The position numbers and the translations under genes are program-made. Of a stretch of 64,000 bases of DNA, positions 7,929 to 17,610 are shown piece by piece (position 1 is the first letter of the stretch; every line of letters begins with the position of its first letter). The notes beneath the pieces were generated by a model. That model was given only the letters and a program-made list of their open reading frames with translations, was not told the DNA's origin and searched no databases. This DNA is from Udaeobacter sp035317225. GTDB lineage: Bacteria > Verrucomicrobiota > Verrucomicrobiia > Chthoniobacterales > UBA10450. The stretch lies in assembly GCA_035317225.1 (NCBI GenBank), contig DATHHK010000059.1:1-64000 (forward strand), written 5' to 3'.

Positions 7929-10073
7929 ATGAAATCCTTGCTTCTTTTTCTGTCACTCGTTTTCGTCGCTTCAAGTCATAAGCTTCCGGCTGCTGAACTC
8001 AAAACTGTCGATGACTTTCGAGCTGCGGCCGCGAAGGCCAATGCTGTCTTAACGATTCCCGATTGGGAGCAAACGCCGAAAGCGGTCGGGGCGATGATGA
8101 ACGACGCCATCGCAAAGGCGAACAAAGCACTGGATCAAATCGGCTCGCAGGATCTGAAAAAGGTCACGTTTAAAAGCACGGTCGTCGCCCTCGATGATCT
8201 CACTTACGAGGCAGCACTGGCAGCGAACAGGGCCACAATCATTAAAGAGACAAACACGAATCCAGAAATGCGCGCTGCTGCTGAAAACGCGGTAAAGTCC
8301 TTTCAAGACTGGGCGGTGGGCATCGATTACCGGGAGGACGTTTACAAAGCAATCAAGGCTTTCGCCGACACACACCCGAAGCTTTCGGGTGAGGACGAAA
8401 AACTGCTGAACGAGACATTGCGCGATTATCGGCGCGCCGGGCTAGACCTTCCGTCGGATCAGCGCAAAGAGGTTGAGCAGTTGCGAAAGGAGTTGTCCAA
8501 ACTCGGGACTGACTTCGACACAAACATTGTGAAGGCGAACGCGCCGGTGATCTTCACGAAGGCCGATTTGAATGGACTGCCCGAAAGCTTCTTCGCTTCG
8601 CCCGGCATCAGGACAGGAGACGATGCCTACACAGTGAAGGCAAATGTCACGTGGCAATTTAATACCGTCGAGGAGAATGCTAAGAGCGAAGCGACACGCA
8701 AACAGCTTTACGTCATTCGCGAGACGCTCGCCAAGGAGGCAAACGTTCCTGTTCTCAACCAGATGCTCACGCTTCGGAACAAGATTGCACTGCGACTGGG
8801 CTACAAATCGTGGGATGACTATCAGACGGAAGTCAAAATGGCCAAGACTGGCGCGAACGCCCAGAAATACATCAGCGATCTGGTCACCGGCATTCAGCCC
8901 AAGTTCGAGAGCGAAGTAGCGGAATTACAAAAGCTGAAGGCCGCTGAAACGAACGATCCCAACGCCAAGATCGAGGTGTGGGACTGGCGCTATTATGCCA
9001 ACCAGCGGGACAAACAAAAGTACGCCGTCGACAAGGAAGCGTTGCGCGCATTTTTCCCGTTCCAAAAGGTACTCGATGGCATGTTCAATATTTATCAAAG
9101 CATCTTCGGTCTGAAGTTCGAAAAGATCGCCGCGCCTTACAAATGGATCGATGATCTCCAGCTTTATATGGTGACCGATTCTTCCACGGGCGAACCGCTT
9201 GGGATGTTTTATCTCGATATGTTTCCGCGCGAAGGAAAATTCAATCACTTCGCCCAATTCGAAATCATCAGCGGGAAACTTTTGCCGGATGGAAAATACC
9301 AGCGACCAATTGTCGCTTTGCTTTGTAATTTTTCGCCTCCGACAGCGGACAAGCCCTCTTTGATGACCCACCAGGAGGTTGAAACTCTGTTCCACGAATT
9401 TGGCCACGCTCTGCATTCAATTGTCACTCGCGCGAAGTACGGTCGTTTCGCCGGCACGCATGTGCCGGGGGATTTTGTAGAGGCGCCATCGCAAATGCTC
9501 CAGAACTGGGTCTGGGACAAGAAAGTGCTCGACACATTTGCCGCCGATTACCGCGATCCATCGAAGAAGATTCCGGCCGAAATAATTGAAAAGATGAACG
9601 ATGCGAAACTGGCGAGCGCCGGTGTTCTTTATCGGCGCCAGTTCGCGTTCGCGTCGCTCGACCTCGCGTTGCATACCCAGCACGCCGAGGATATGCCCTA
9701 CGATAGCGTAGGTGTTTCGAATCCGATCCTGGAAAAAGTTTTTCTCCCAATTGACCCAAGCACTACCTTCGTTTCCTATTTCGGCCACCTGAATGGCTAC
9801 GATGCCGGCTACTACGGCTATGCATGGGCCGACGCCATCGCTGCAGATATGGCAACTGTGTTCGAAAAAGCGAAGGATGGCTACCTCGACAAACAAGCCG
9901 GCATGAAATTACGCCACGAAATCTATGAGCCAGGTGACTCGCGTGACGTCAATATTTCGATCGAAAAATTCCTCGGTCGCAAACAATCCGTCCAACCGTT
10001 CCTGAAAAAAATTGGTATCGGCGCACAAGAGAAAAACAAGGCGACTGTGGAATCGTCGCAGAAAGGTAAATAG
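7929..10073 (+). CDS. Secreted M3 family zinc metallopeptidase (peptidyl-dipeptidase Dcp-like)
   Basis: The 714-residue product starts at the ATG of MKSLLLFLSLVFVASSH, a signal peptide with likely cleavage after PAA. The ATG-less upstream part of the frame is not needed. The zinc motif HEFGH spans residues 489-493 and the downstream Glu lies in FVEAPSQM, the arrangement of thimet oligopeptidase/Dcp enzymes that cleave short peptides. The long helical N-terminal region is typical of M3. Export suggests peptide scavenging in the periplasm. A second exported peptidase follows after 90 bp on the same strand. Confidence 0.93.
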   Translation: MKSLLLFLSLVFVASSHKLPAAELKTVDDFRAAAAKANAVLTIPDWEQTPKAVGAMMNDAIAKANKALDQIGSQDLKKVTFKSTVVALDDLTYEAALAANRATIIKETNTNPEMRAAAENAVKSFQDWAVGIDYREDVYKAIKAFADTHPKLSGEDEKLLNETLRDYRRAGLDLPSDQRKEVEQLRKELSKLGTDFDTNIVKANAPVIFTKADLNGLPESFFASPGIRTGDDAYTVKANVTWQFNTVEENAKSEATRKQLYVIRETLAKEANVPVLNQMLTLRNKIALRLGYKSWDDYQTEVKMAKTGANAQKYISDLVTGIQPKFESEVAELQKLKAAETNDPNAKIEVWDWRYYANQRDKQKYAVDKEALRAFFPFQKVLDGMFNIYQSIFGLKFEKIAAPYKWIDDLQLYMVTDSSTGEPLGMFYLDMFPREGKFNHFAQFEIISGKLLPDGKYQRPIVALLCNFSPPTADKPSLMTHQEVETLFHEFGHALHSIVTRAKYGRFAGTHVPGDFVEAPSQMLQNWVWDKKVLDTFAADYRDPSKKIPAEIIEKMNDAKLASAGVLYRRQFAFASLDLALHTQHAEDMPYDSVGVSNPILEKVFLPIDPSTTFVSYFGHLNGYDAGYYGYAWADAIAADMATVFEKAKDGYLDKQAGMKLRHEIYEPGDSRDVNISIEKFLGRKQSVQPFLKKIGIGAQEKNKATVESSQKGK

Positions 10074-10163
10074 CTGTAGAGGGGCTTGTGCCGAGCGCCT
10101 TGTTGAAGCGATCGTCAAAGCTCGGCGTTTGACACAAACACCGCTACAACGTCTTCGTATGTC

Positions 10164-11843
10164 GTGAAAATCGTACGCTGCTGTCTTGCAATGCTTCTTT
10201 CTGCTGGAACGTCGCTCTTCGCCGCCGATGAATTAGCATTGCATTTGGAGCCGGCGTTGGAAGCGATTACCCCGGACGGCATGCTCGCGCACATTAAGGT
10301 TCTGGCGTCGGATGAATTCGAAGGGCGCGCACCGGGGACAAAGGGCGAAGAACTGTCGATCAATTACATCACTGATCAGTTCAAACAAATCGGGTTGAAG
10401 CCGGGAAATCCAGATGGAACGTACACGCAGGAAGTTCCTCTCGCCGGGATCAGGAGCGAGCCCACAATGTCGTTCATCACTGGCGATAAGACCATCGACC
10501 TTAAATATCCCGACGATTTCGTCGCGTCTTCAGCGCGTCTCCAATCAGAGATCAAGATCGACAATTCGGATGTGGTTTTCGTCGGATACGGCGTCGTCGC
10601 ACCGGAATACGGATGGGATGACTACAAGAATGTCGATGTTCACGGCAAAACGCTGTTGATGCTGATCGGCGATCCGCCGATTCCCGATCCGAAAGATTCA
10701 TCGAAACTCGATGAGAAGATGTTTAAAGGGAAAGCGATGACCTATTACGGCAGGTGGACTTACAAATACGAGATCGCTGCGAAAAAAGGGGCCGCGGCCG
10801 CCGTAATCATCCACCAGACGGAGTCGGCCGGTTACCCGTATTCGGTGGTAAGAACGAGTTGGGCCAAGGAAAACTACGAGATCGATTCTCCAAATAAAAA
10901 CATGGACGCAGTCGGAGCACGGTCTTGGATCGCTCTCGACGCTGCGAAGAAATTGCTGGCCGACTGCGGCCAGGATTACGATGCACTGAAGAAATCAGCG
11001 ATCACCAAAGAATTCCGACCCGTGACTTTGAAAGCAAAAGCCAATATCAATATCAAACAACAACTACGCTCATTCAAATCGCATAACGTGATCGGAAAAC
11101 TCGACGGAAGCGATCCGAAATTGCGAGACGAATATGTCATTTATACTGCGCACTGGGATCATCTCGGGCGCCGTTCAGAATTACAGGGCGATCAGATTTC
11201 TAACGGCGCTATCGATAACGCGTCTGGCGTGGCATCGGTCATCGAGCTCGCGGCCGCGTTCGCAAAATTGAATCCACCGCCGAAACGGTCGGTCTTATTC
11301 ATGGCCACGACCGCTGAAGAAGCAGGATTGCTCGGCGCGAAATTCTACGCGCTGCATCCGCTTTATCCCCTGGAAAGAACGCTGGCCGACATCAACATCG
11401 ACACGGTGAACCCCTGGGGAAAAACGCGCGACATCGAGGACCTAAGCAACAACAATTCGACCCTCGACGACTTGTTGGCTGCAGCCGCCAAAAGCAACGG
11501 ACGAGAGATGAAACCGAATAGTCAGCCGGAGAAAGGCAGTTTCTATCGCGCCGATCATTTTGAATTTTCCAAACGCGGCGTGCCTTCGCTTTATACTGGC
11601 GGCGGCACCAATTTCATCGGGAAACCGGCGCATTTCGGTCAGCAAAAGAAAGACGATTACACCGAACACCATTACCATCAGGTGTCGGACGAAGTTGATC
11701 CGAACTGGGACCTCTCCGGAGCAGTGCAGGATATTCAGCTGCTATTCGAAGTCGGTTATCAGGTCGCCAATGACGGCAAGTTTCCCGAGTGGAGACCCGA
11801 GAGCGAGTTTAAGGCAAAGCGAGATTTGATGTTGAGGAAGTGA
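10164..11843 (+). CDS. Secreted M28 family metallopeptidase with PA domain
   Basis: It begins with GTG, giving the signal peptide MKIVRCCLAMLLSAGTSLFA. A protease-associated (PA) insert fills about residues 120-260 and the M28 catalytic domain follows. Visible zinc ligands and catalytic residues are His330 in TAHWDHLG, Asp351 in DNASG and Glu385/Glu386 in EEAGLLG, with the last His expected in EHHYHQVSD. These enzymes are aminopeptidases acting on peptides outside the cytoplasm. The length of 559 residues fits PA-M28 proteins. It is probably functionally linked to the preceding M3 peptidase. Confidence 0.93.
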   Translation: MKIVRCCLAMLLSAGTSLFAADELALHLEPALEAITPDGMLAHIKVLASDEFEGRAPGTKGEELSINYITDQFKQIGLKPGNPDGTYTQEVPLAGIRSEPTMSFITGDKTIDLKYPDDFVASSARLQSEIKIDNSDVVFVGYGVVAPEYGWDDYKNVDVHGKTLLMLIGDPPIPDPKDSSKLDEKMFKGKAMTYYGRWTYKYEIAAKKGAAAAVIIHQTESAGYPYSVVRTSWAKENYEIDSPNKNMDAVGARSWIALDAAKKLLADCGQDYDALKKSAITKEFRPVTLKAKANINIKQQLRSFKSHNVIGKLDGSDPKLRDEYVIYTAHWDHLGRRSELQGDQISNGAIDNASGVASVIELAAAFAKLNPPPKRSVLFMATTAEEAGLLGAKFYALHPLYPLERTLADINIDTVNPWGKTRDIEDLSNNNSTLDDLLAAAAKSNGREMKPNSQPEKGSFYRADHFEFSKRGVPSLYTGGGTNFIGKPAHFGQQKKDDYTEHHYHQVSDEVDPNWDLSGAVQDIQLLFEVGYQVANDGKFPEWRPESEFKAKRDLMLRK

Positions 11844-11915
11844 TCGCACCGAGAACTGAGTTGCATTGCAGCGCATCTGATGGTTGAATCAGCACTCGCG
11901 AATTTGAAACACTGA

Positions 11916-12020
11916 ATGGGCTCGCTTAAGAAAAGACGCAAGGCGAAAATTGCCAAGCATAAGCGCCGCAAACGCATGAAGGCGCATCGGCACAAGAAGC
12001 GCCTCCGATATAAGGCGTAG
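11916..12020 (+). CDS. Very small basic protein, AURKAIP1/COX24 (mS38-like) family
   Basis: A 34-codon ORF starts with ATG at 11916 and encodes MGSLKKRRKAKIAKHKRRKR followed by MKAHRHKKRLRYKA. More than half the residues are Lys, Arg or His. The pattern KKRRKAKIxKHKRRKR...HRHKKR is that of the COX24 C-terminal domain shared with the mitochondrial ribosomal protein mS38, and small bacterial proteins of this family occur in Bacteroidota, Chlamydiae and Verrucomicrobia. It is probably a small-subunit ribosome-associated peptide. It lies alone between the M28 peptidase and a TPR gene. Confidence 0.85.
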   Translation: MGSLKKRRKAKIAKHKRRKRMKAHRHKKRLRYKA

Positions 12021-12045
12021 CGCGGTTAGCGCAAGAGTTTGGAAA

Positions 12046-12170
12046 ACGCCCAACATTCAACGCCGGACGTCCAACTCCCAACTCAAACAAAGACTGGCCT
12101 GCCAGGCCATAGCCCCAAACGCTTCAAGGGCTGGTTTGCGGAGGTTAGGCCGAAGACTAACATTAGACGC
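12046..12170. repeat. Composite intergenic repeat before the TPR gene
   Basis: The stretch begins with CAAC-rich hexamer units (CCAACATTCAACGCC, GTCCAACTCCCAACTC). It continues with a short palindrome TGGCCTG-C-CAGGCCA. The reading frame stays open through it by chance, which pushes the naive ORF start to a TTG at 12039. A related unit lies at 31147-31180. Confidence 0.5.
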
Positions 12171-14018
12171 GTGAGGCAACGGAAGAAGCACCGGGGCATT
12201 TTGCTGCGCCGTTGTCTTTTTTTGGCGCTCGTGTTTCTGGTCGCGACGAGCGCGGCGGCCAACCGAACGGCGAAAACGTCACCGCCAAGAACTGGGTCTT
12301 CATCGGTGACAATAAAAAAGGCTGGTCGCCAGGATGATTCGCTCAACTCCAAACCGGCTGCCGATCTATCACTACGTTCGGAAGGCGCGCACAAGGCGGA
12401 TGCACTAACGCATTTTGTCGAAGGAATGTCGCTCGAAGAAAATGGCGAGACAGATCGCGCGCTGGAGGCGTATCGCAAAGTGCTGAATGTCGATCCCGGC
12501 CAATCGCAACTCGCCTCGCGCGTCGCTGGCCTGTTGATAGAGCAGGAGGATTTTCCACAAGCGATTGACGTGTTGAAAGATGCAATCAAGGCAAACCCGA
12601 AGGATGCCGATCCGTATCAACAGCTCGCATTCATTTATGCGAAGTATCTCAAGAAAACCGATCAGGCTATTGATTATGCCAATCGGGCCATCACCTTGAA
12701 TCCAGCGGACATCGAAGGTTACCAGCGTCTGGTGGAAATCGAAGTTGCGGCCGGACAAGAGAAAAAGGCGCTCGAAGTTCTGGATCGCGCCACAAAGGTT
12801 CGCAGCGACGATGCCAACTTTTGGATGCGGCTCGGCAAACTTTACGTGGCGCTCCTTTTCAAGTCCGATTCACAGCCGAAACCCGACGAGCTGAAAAAAA
12901 CGAACAATATTTTCAAAAAAGCAGCCGACCACGCCGGGGATGACCCTGCGATCCTAAAGGATGTCGCCGATTACTATGCGGCCTCGCAGCAATTGAAAGA
13001 GGCAATTCCGCTTTATCTGCATGTTCTTGAGCTGCAACCGGACGACGCAAACGCGCGAGAGAAACTAGCAACCGGCTTTATCCTGACGAATCAGCGGGGC
13101 AAAGCAGTTGAGATGCTCGAGCAAATCATCAAAGAGCATCCCGAAAAGTATCAAACTTACGACTTGTTGGCGCAGGTGCTGGATGATGAAGCTCGATCAC
13201 TCCAACGCGCAAAGAAAGTCGTCGAAGCAAAAGCGACCTTTGCGAAAGCAGCCGCAAATTATGAGCAAAGCCTGCTGATTAATCCGAATCATGTGGGCAC
13301 ATATTTGCATCTGGCGGAACTGTTCCTTGGACCTTTAAAAGACGCAGATCGTGCGGTCAGATTGCTGACAGAAGCCCGGCGCCGCTTCCTGGGCGCACCG
13401 GAAATCGTTTACTATCTGGCCATTGCTCAAAGCGAAGCGAAACAGACCCAGCAGGCCGTCGCGACGTTTGAGGAGGCATTGCATGAAGCGCAACTCGACG
13501 AGGACAATGACATCCCGAACGCCAAGTTCTATTTCAATTATGGCGCGACGGCAGAGCAGGCAGGTCTGTACGAAAAGGCGGCTGATCTTCTTCGGAAATC
13601 GATCGCGCTTGATCCGACGAACTCGGCGGAAGCTTGCAATTATCTCGGCTATATGTGGGCCGATCACAACATGAACCTGGACGAGGCCGAAACGATGATT
13701 AAACGCGCGCTGGAAATGGACCCAAATAATGCTTCCTACCTCGATAGTCTGGGTTGGGTAGAGTTCCGGAAGGGTAAATTTGACCAAGCTTTGAACGATC
13801 TGCTCAGTGCGGCAAAAACTGCGGACCACGAAGATCCGGTCATCTTCGAGCATATTGGGGATGCCTATTTCAAATTGAATCGAATTTCCGAAGCGCTCGA
13901 ATCCTGGCATAAATCGCTGACGCTCGATCCAAAAAACAAGAATCTGGCAAACAAGATCGAAAGGACCAAGGCGCCAATCGGCAACGGCCAATCAGCAAAG
14001 ACGAATCCAACCCGGTAA
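12171..14018 (+). CDS. Tetratricopeptide repeat protein, membrane-anchored or exported
   Basis: I place the start at the GTG at 12171. The product then opens with a basic patch and one hydrophobic segment (RRCLFLALVFLVATSAAA), a signal peptide or anchor. The 44 codons upstream are repeat-like sequence. About ten TPR units follow (for example DRALEAYRKVLNVDPGQSQL, AIDYANRAITLNPADIEGYQ, EAETMIKRALEMDPNNASYL). It would be a periplasmic scaffold for protein complexes, partner unknown. The C-terminal tail PIGNGQSAKTNPTR looks repeat-derived. An AI-2E type permease and another TPR gene follow with 24- and 23-bp gaps, suggesting one operon. Confidence 0.85.
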   Translation: MRQRKKHRGILLRRCLFLALVFLVATSAAANRTAKTSPPRTGSSSVTIKKAGRQDDSLNSKPAADLSLRSEGAHKADALTHFVEGMSLEENGETDRALEAYRKVLNVDPGQSQLASRVAGLLIEQEDFPQAIDVLKDAIKANPKDADPYQQLAFIYAKYLKKTDQAIDYANRAITLNPADIEGYQRLVEIEVAAGQEKKALEVLDRATKVRSDDANFWMRLGKLYVALLFKSDSQPKPDELKKTNNIFKKAADHAGDDPAILKDVADYYAASQQLKEAIPLYLHVLELQPDDANAREKLATGFILTNQRGKAVEMLEQIIKEHPEKYQTYDLLAQVLDDEARSLQRAKKVVEAKATFAKAAANYEQSLLINPNHVGTYLHLAELFLGPLKDADRAVRLLTEARRRFLGAPEIVYYLAIAQSEAKQTQQAVATFEEALHEAQLDEDNDIPNAKFYFNYGATAEQAGLYEKAADLLRKSIALDPTNSAEACNYLGYMWADHNMNLDEAETMIKRALEMDPNNASYLDSLGWVEFRKGKFDQALNDLLSAAKTADHEDPVIFEHIGDAYFKLNRISEALESWHKSLTLDPKNKNLANKIERTKAPIGNGQSAKTNPTR

Positions 14019-14042
14019 CTGTAGCGTTCTAGTAACTATTAT

Positions 14043-15407
14043 ATGAGCGATTACCCCACACCGTGGCAGCGCAAGATGATGTGGGCGGCGCTCACGGCCT
14101 TCTGTGTGGTTCTTCTCATCCTGATCATCGGCACGGTGATTTGGGCCAGCGCCAATATCATTAGTTTCCTCCAACCGATCCTGATCCCGGTGGCCATCGC
14201 AGGGATTCTGACTTATCTGCTGGACCCGCTGGTGGCGAAAATGTCTCGAGGAACCCTCAGTCGTACCAAGGCGGTCGCTTTGATTTTTGCCATCGCCTTT
14301 TTCGCCCTCGGTGGATTGGCCGCGTGGCTAATTCCGACCATCTCGATACAAAGCGCGAATTTCGCAAGGCAAGTCCCTGCTTATACCGAACGAGCTCGCG
14401 ACTATGTTGTAGATCTAATCTATCGATTCGACCAGTCGTTCGGGTTTCTCGGCGGCGGCCGCGCAAAGTCTGCATCGACAAGTTTTACAAACTGGCTCAT
14501 CGGAGCTGGGCCATCTGCTTCTCCTCGTGCGCAACCGACAGCTTCTCCCGCTTCAAAAGCTTTTGACACGCCGCCCGCTGCTGAAATTATCGCGCCGAGT
14601 CAGCCGAGACTGACCAGTGCCGAACGCCAGCGCATTCAGGCGTACGTGGAAAAACAAATGCCCAACTTGCAGCAGGCGCTCCCGACGCTGATGGAAAAGT
14701 TCTGGGACATTCTGACGAAAAGCATCGGCGGATTTCTTGGCGTCACAGGTTTCTTGCTCAGTCTGATCCTGGTACCTATTTATCTGTTCTTTCTACTGAA
14801 TGAGAAACCGCGGATTGAGCGGCACTGGAAGGAATATTTGCCTCTGCCGGCATCGCCTTTTCGAGACGAAGTGGCGGAAGTATTATCGCAGATCAATTCG
14901 TACGTGACCGCCTATTTTCGCGGCCAACTGCTGGTGTGTCTGATCGATGGCATACTCATCGGCGCGATGCTGACACTTTTCGGCCTTAATTTTGCGCCGG
15001 TGATTGGGGCCATGGTAGTTGTACTTACCATGATCCCCTACATCGGGATCATAATCTGCTGGGTACCAGCCGTTCTGGTTGCAGCTTTCCAATGGGGCGA
15101 TTGGGCTCACCCGATCTGGGTGACAGTAATTTTCATCGTTATACAAAACCTGGAAGGCATATTCTATGCTCCACGAATTGTCGGCAATTACGTCGGATTG
15201 CATCCGATGACAGTGATCGTATCGATCTTTGTCTGGGGTTTGATCATTGGCGGCGTAATCGGTCCCCTGCTTGCCGTACCGCTTACGGCCACCGTAAAGG
15301 TGCTGCTGGGACGATATGTTTGGGGACGGCGTTTGAGGGAAAAGATCGAGGACTCAGTTAAATCAATTCCTGTAGTTGAGGAACCGGAGGTAGCCACTCG
15401 CTCTTAG
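14043..15407 (+). CDS. AI-2E family membrane permease
   Basis: This 454-residue integral membrane protein has two N-terminal spans (residues 13-60). A span with a proline-rich soluble insert follows (residues 140-200, PSASPRAQPTASPASKA). The C-terminal bundle carries the family pattern IGAMVVVLTMIPYIGI and NLEGIFYAPRIVGNYVGLHP. The AI-2E family (formerly UPF0118) includes TqsA, YdiK and Na+/H+ antiporters, so the substrate cannot be named. The insert is longer than in the E. coli members. Lies between two TPR genes on the same strand. Confidence 0.9.
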   Translation: MSDYPTPWQRKMMWAALTAFCVVLLILIIGTVIWASANIISFLQPILIPVAIAGILTYLLDPLVAKMSRGTLSRTKAVALIFAIAFFALGGLAAWLIPTISIQSANFARQVPAYTERARDYVVDLIYRFDQSFGFLGGGRAKSASTSFTNWLIGAGPSASPRAQPTASPASKAFDTPPAAEIIAPSQPRLTSAERQRIQAYVEKQMPNLQQALPTLMEKFWDILTKSIGGFLGVTGFLLSLILVPIYLFFLLNEKPRIERHWKEYLPLPASPFRDEVAEVLSQINSYVTAYFRGQLLVCLIDGILIGAMLTLFGLNFAPVIGAMVVVLTMIPYIGIIICWVPAVLVAAFQWGDWAHPIWVTVIFIVIQNLEGIFYAPRIVGNYVGLHPMTVIVSIFVWGLIIGGVIGPLLAVPLTATVKVLLGRYVWGRRLREKIEDSVKSIPVVEEPEVATRS

Positions 15408-15430
15408 CCTCGCGAGTCGGGACGGAGGTG

Positions 15431-17326
15431 ATGGAAAGGAACAAGCGGATCGTTGCGCCCCCGAGAAACGACATGAAAATTGCGGAACGAACCGAAGAGG
15501 CTGGATATCGAAGAATTCGCCAAACGCTCTTTGGTGTGGAGTCTTTCATTCATCGACAGGTTTGGCCAGCTCGCCTTGCCCTTGTAGCCGCCGGGTTGGC
15601 AGTTGCCATACTGCTCGGGGCATTTTTTTTCAGATATGGCTCAAAACTATATACGGACTGGCGCCAAACCCGCTTGTTACAACAAGCCGGTTTCATGCTG
15701 CAGCAGGGAAGATTTACTGAAGCAACGCGAACCGCGCGAGAATTCCTGACGCAACATCCCGATTCTCTCCCGGCCCTCTTTGTGCTGGCCGAAGCAGCAG
15801 AGAAAGAAAATCTCGAAGAGGCGATTTCGTGGCGTGGGCAAATCGCGCGCTTGCGCCCAAAAGATCCGGATAGTCAGCTCAATCTTGTTTCCGCTGCGCT
15901 ACGCTTTGGAAAGCTCGATCTCGCGCGAAAAGCGTTGGACCAAATTCCTGCCAATGATCGTGACAGGCCCGCCTTTCACGTCGTTGCTGGCTGGCTGGCT
16001 TCTGCGGAAGGGAATTTTGCCGAACAAGAAGACCAGTTCGCCGCTGCCGTAAAAAAAGAACCGAAGAACGACCTGTACCAGTTCAATCTCGCGGCGCTGC
16101 AAATCCATTCCAGCGACGCCCAAAAGAAGGCAAACGCACGCGAAAATCTCGAGCGGCTCAGCAAACTCGTCCCGTATCGCACCGGCGCGTTGCGCGCGTT
16201 GCTAAATGATGCTGTGGAACGTAATGACCTCTCCGCGGCGGATAACTACGCTCAACAGCTCCAGATGTCGCAGGAGGTCACCTTCAGCGACTACCTTCTC
16301 TGTCTGAACTTCTATCAGAAGCTCGATGAGAAAAAATTCCGCATATTACTGGAACGCGTAAAACCTTTTGCGGCAAAGAATCCGTCCGATCTCGCCTCGC
16401 TAATGGAATGGATGAGTAAAAATGGACTCACCGCAGAAGTTGTTAAGTGGATCGAGAAGCTCCCGGCAAAGAAACTGACGTCGCCGCCAACTGCCGTTGC
16501 TGTGGCAAACGCGTACGCAAACGCGAAGAATTGGAAGCAATTGAAACGATGGACTCGCAAGGGAATGTGGGGCGAATCCGATTACCTGCGTCTTGCCTAT
16601 CAGGCTTTCGCCACGCGCCAATCACGAGAAAACCCCCCGGACGAATTCGACAAGCTTTGGCGCGATGCGGAGCAATCGGCAAACGGCCAGCCCGAGCGCG
16701 AACTTGTCCTCGCGCGTCTGGCCTCGAAATGGAGTCTGGAGAAAGAATCCGAACAATTGTGGCTGCGCGTTGCAGAAGATCCGCCCCTGCGACGCGAGGC
16801 GCTCGACGGGCTTCGCATCCTTTATCGCACAGACAATGACACCGGGAAACTTTATGATGTCCTCCGGCGTCTGCACGAAAGCTCTCCCAGCGAAGCGCCG
16901 ATTACAGCGGATCTCGCGCGACTGGGCCTCAATCTCGAGAGAAATGTCGACCGCTCACATGATCTTGCTAAGGAGGCGCATGATCGCGCCCCGAACGAAA
17001 TTAATTGCGCGGTAACCTACGCGTTCTCTCTTTATCGCATTGGGCGGAGCGCCGAGGCTCTCGCAATTATTCAAGCATTGCCAGGCGAACAATTACACAA
17101 TCCGCACGCAGCGGTTTACACGGCCTTACTGCTGGCCGATGCCGGCCAAATCGACGCAGCAAAGGATTATGTAGCCGCCGCGGATGACGGAATTTATCCC
17201 GAGGAAAGAAAAGTGCTCGATGAAGCAAGAACGAAAATCTCGAGCACATCGGTGGCTCGGTCGCCAGCAGTTTCACGGGTTCCAGCCCCGCCGAATCCAA
17301 CGCCAGCGTCAACGCCGTCGCCGTAG
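15431..17326 (+). CDS. TPR-like protein with one transmembrane anchor
   Basis: It begins MERNKRIVAPPRND, and another ATG at 15472 is also possible. One transmembrane helix follows (LALVAAGLAVAILLGAFFF, about residues 46-64). The rest is a helical repeat solenoid of weak TPR type (residues 75-600), ending in a Pro/Ser/Thr tail (VPAPPNPTPASTPSP). The topology would place the solenoid in the periplasm. No enzymatic motif is visible. Third gene of the probable TPR / permease / TPR operon. Confidence 0.82.
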   Translation: MERNKRIVAPPRNDMKIAERTEEAGYRRIRQTLFGVESFIHRQVWPARLALVAAGLAVAILLGAFFFRYGSKLYTDWRQTRLLQQAGFMLQQGRFTEATRTAREFLTQHPDSLPALFVLAEAAEKENLEEAISWRGQIARLRPKDPDSQLNLVSAALRFGKLDLARKALDQIPANDRDRPAFHVVAGWLASAEGNFAEQEDQFAAAVKKEPKNDLYQFNLAALQIHSSDAQKKANARENLERLSKLVPYRTGALRALLNDAVERNDLSAADNYAQQLQMSQEVTFSDYLLCLNFYQKLDEKKFRILLERVKPFAAKNPSDLASLMEWMSKNGLTAEVVKWIEKLPAKKLTSPPTAVAVANAYANAKNWKQLKRWTRKGMWGESDYLRLAYQAFATRQSRENPPDEFDKLWRDAEQSANGQPERELVLARLASKWSLEKESEQLWLRVAEDPPLRREALDGLRILYRTDNDTGKLYDVLRRLHESSPSEAPITADLARLGLNLERNVDRSHDLAKEAHDRAPNEINCAVTYAFSLYRIGRSAEALAIIQALPGEQLHNPHAAVYTALLLADAGQIDAAKDYVAAADDGIYPEERKVLDEARTKISSTSVARSPAVSRVPAPPNPTPASTPSP

Positions 17327-17610
17327 CAGCTTCGACGTGATCCCCGGGTTTCGCTGCTCTTGAGCAGCCCCGGCGAGAGGCAGAGACGCGGTTACAACTA
17401 TTGCATCCTCCGCGCGCCCTCCTCTTTGGCGATCGCGCTTGTCCAATGCGCAATATCCCTGGCGTTCATGTTGACCCGCGTCTGCAATCTCGCATCGCGA
17501 AATCCCCCGCTATTGAACCTCGACGGGGATTCCCGTTTATAACGTATCTGGGCCGGCTCTTCGCAAACCCCGCAAACCTTACCGCGTTGTCGAGTTGTAA
17601 GGCGTCTGTG
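17327..17610. other. Non-coding spacer with repeat-like sequence
   Basis: A convergent spacer between a plus-strand TPR gene and a minus-strand gene. It holds a stem GCTGCTC-TT-GAGCAGC inside CCGGG/CCCGG arms near 17347-17375, and a CGTCTG-TGT-CAGACG hairpin near 17601-17617. Short frames here show no protein-like pattern. Both hairpins may serve as bidirectional transcript ends. Confidence 0.5.
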
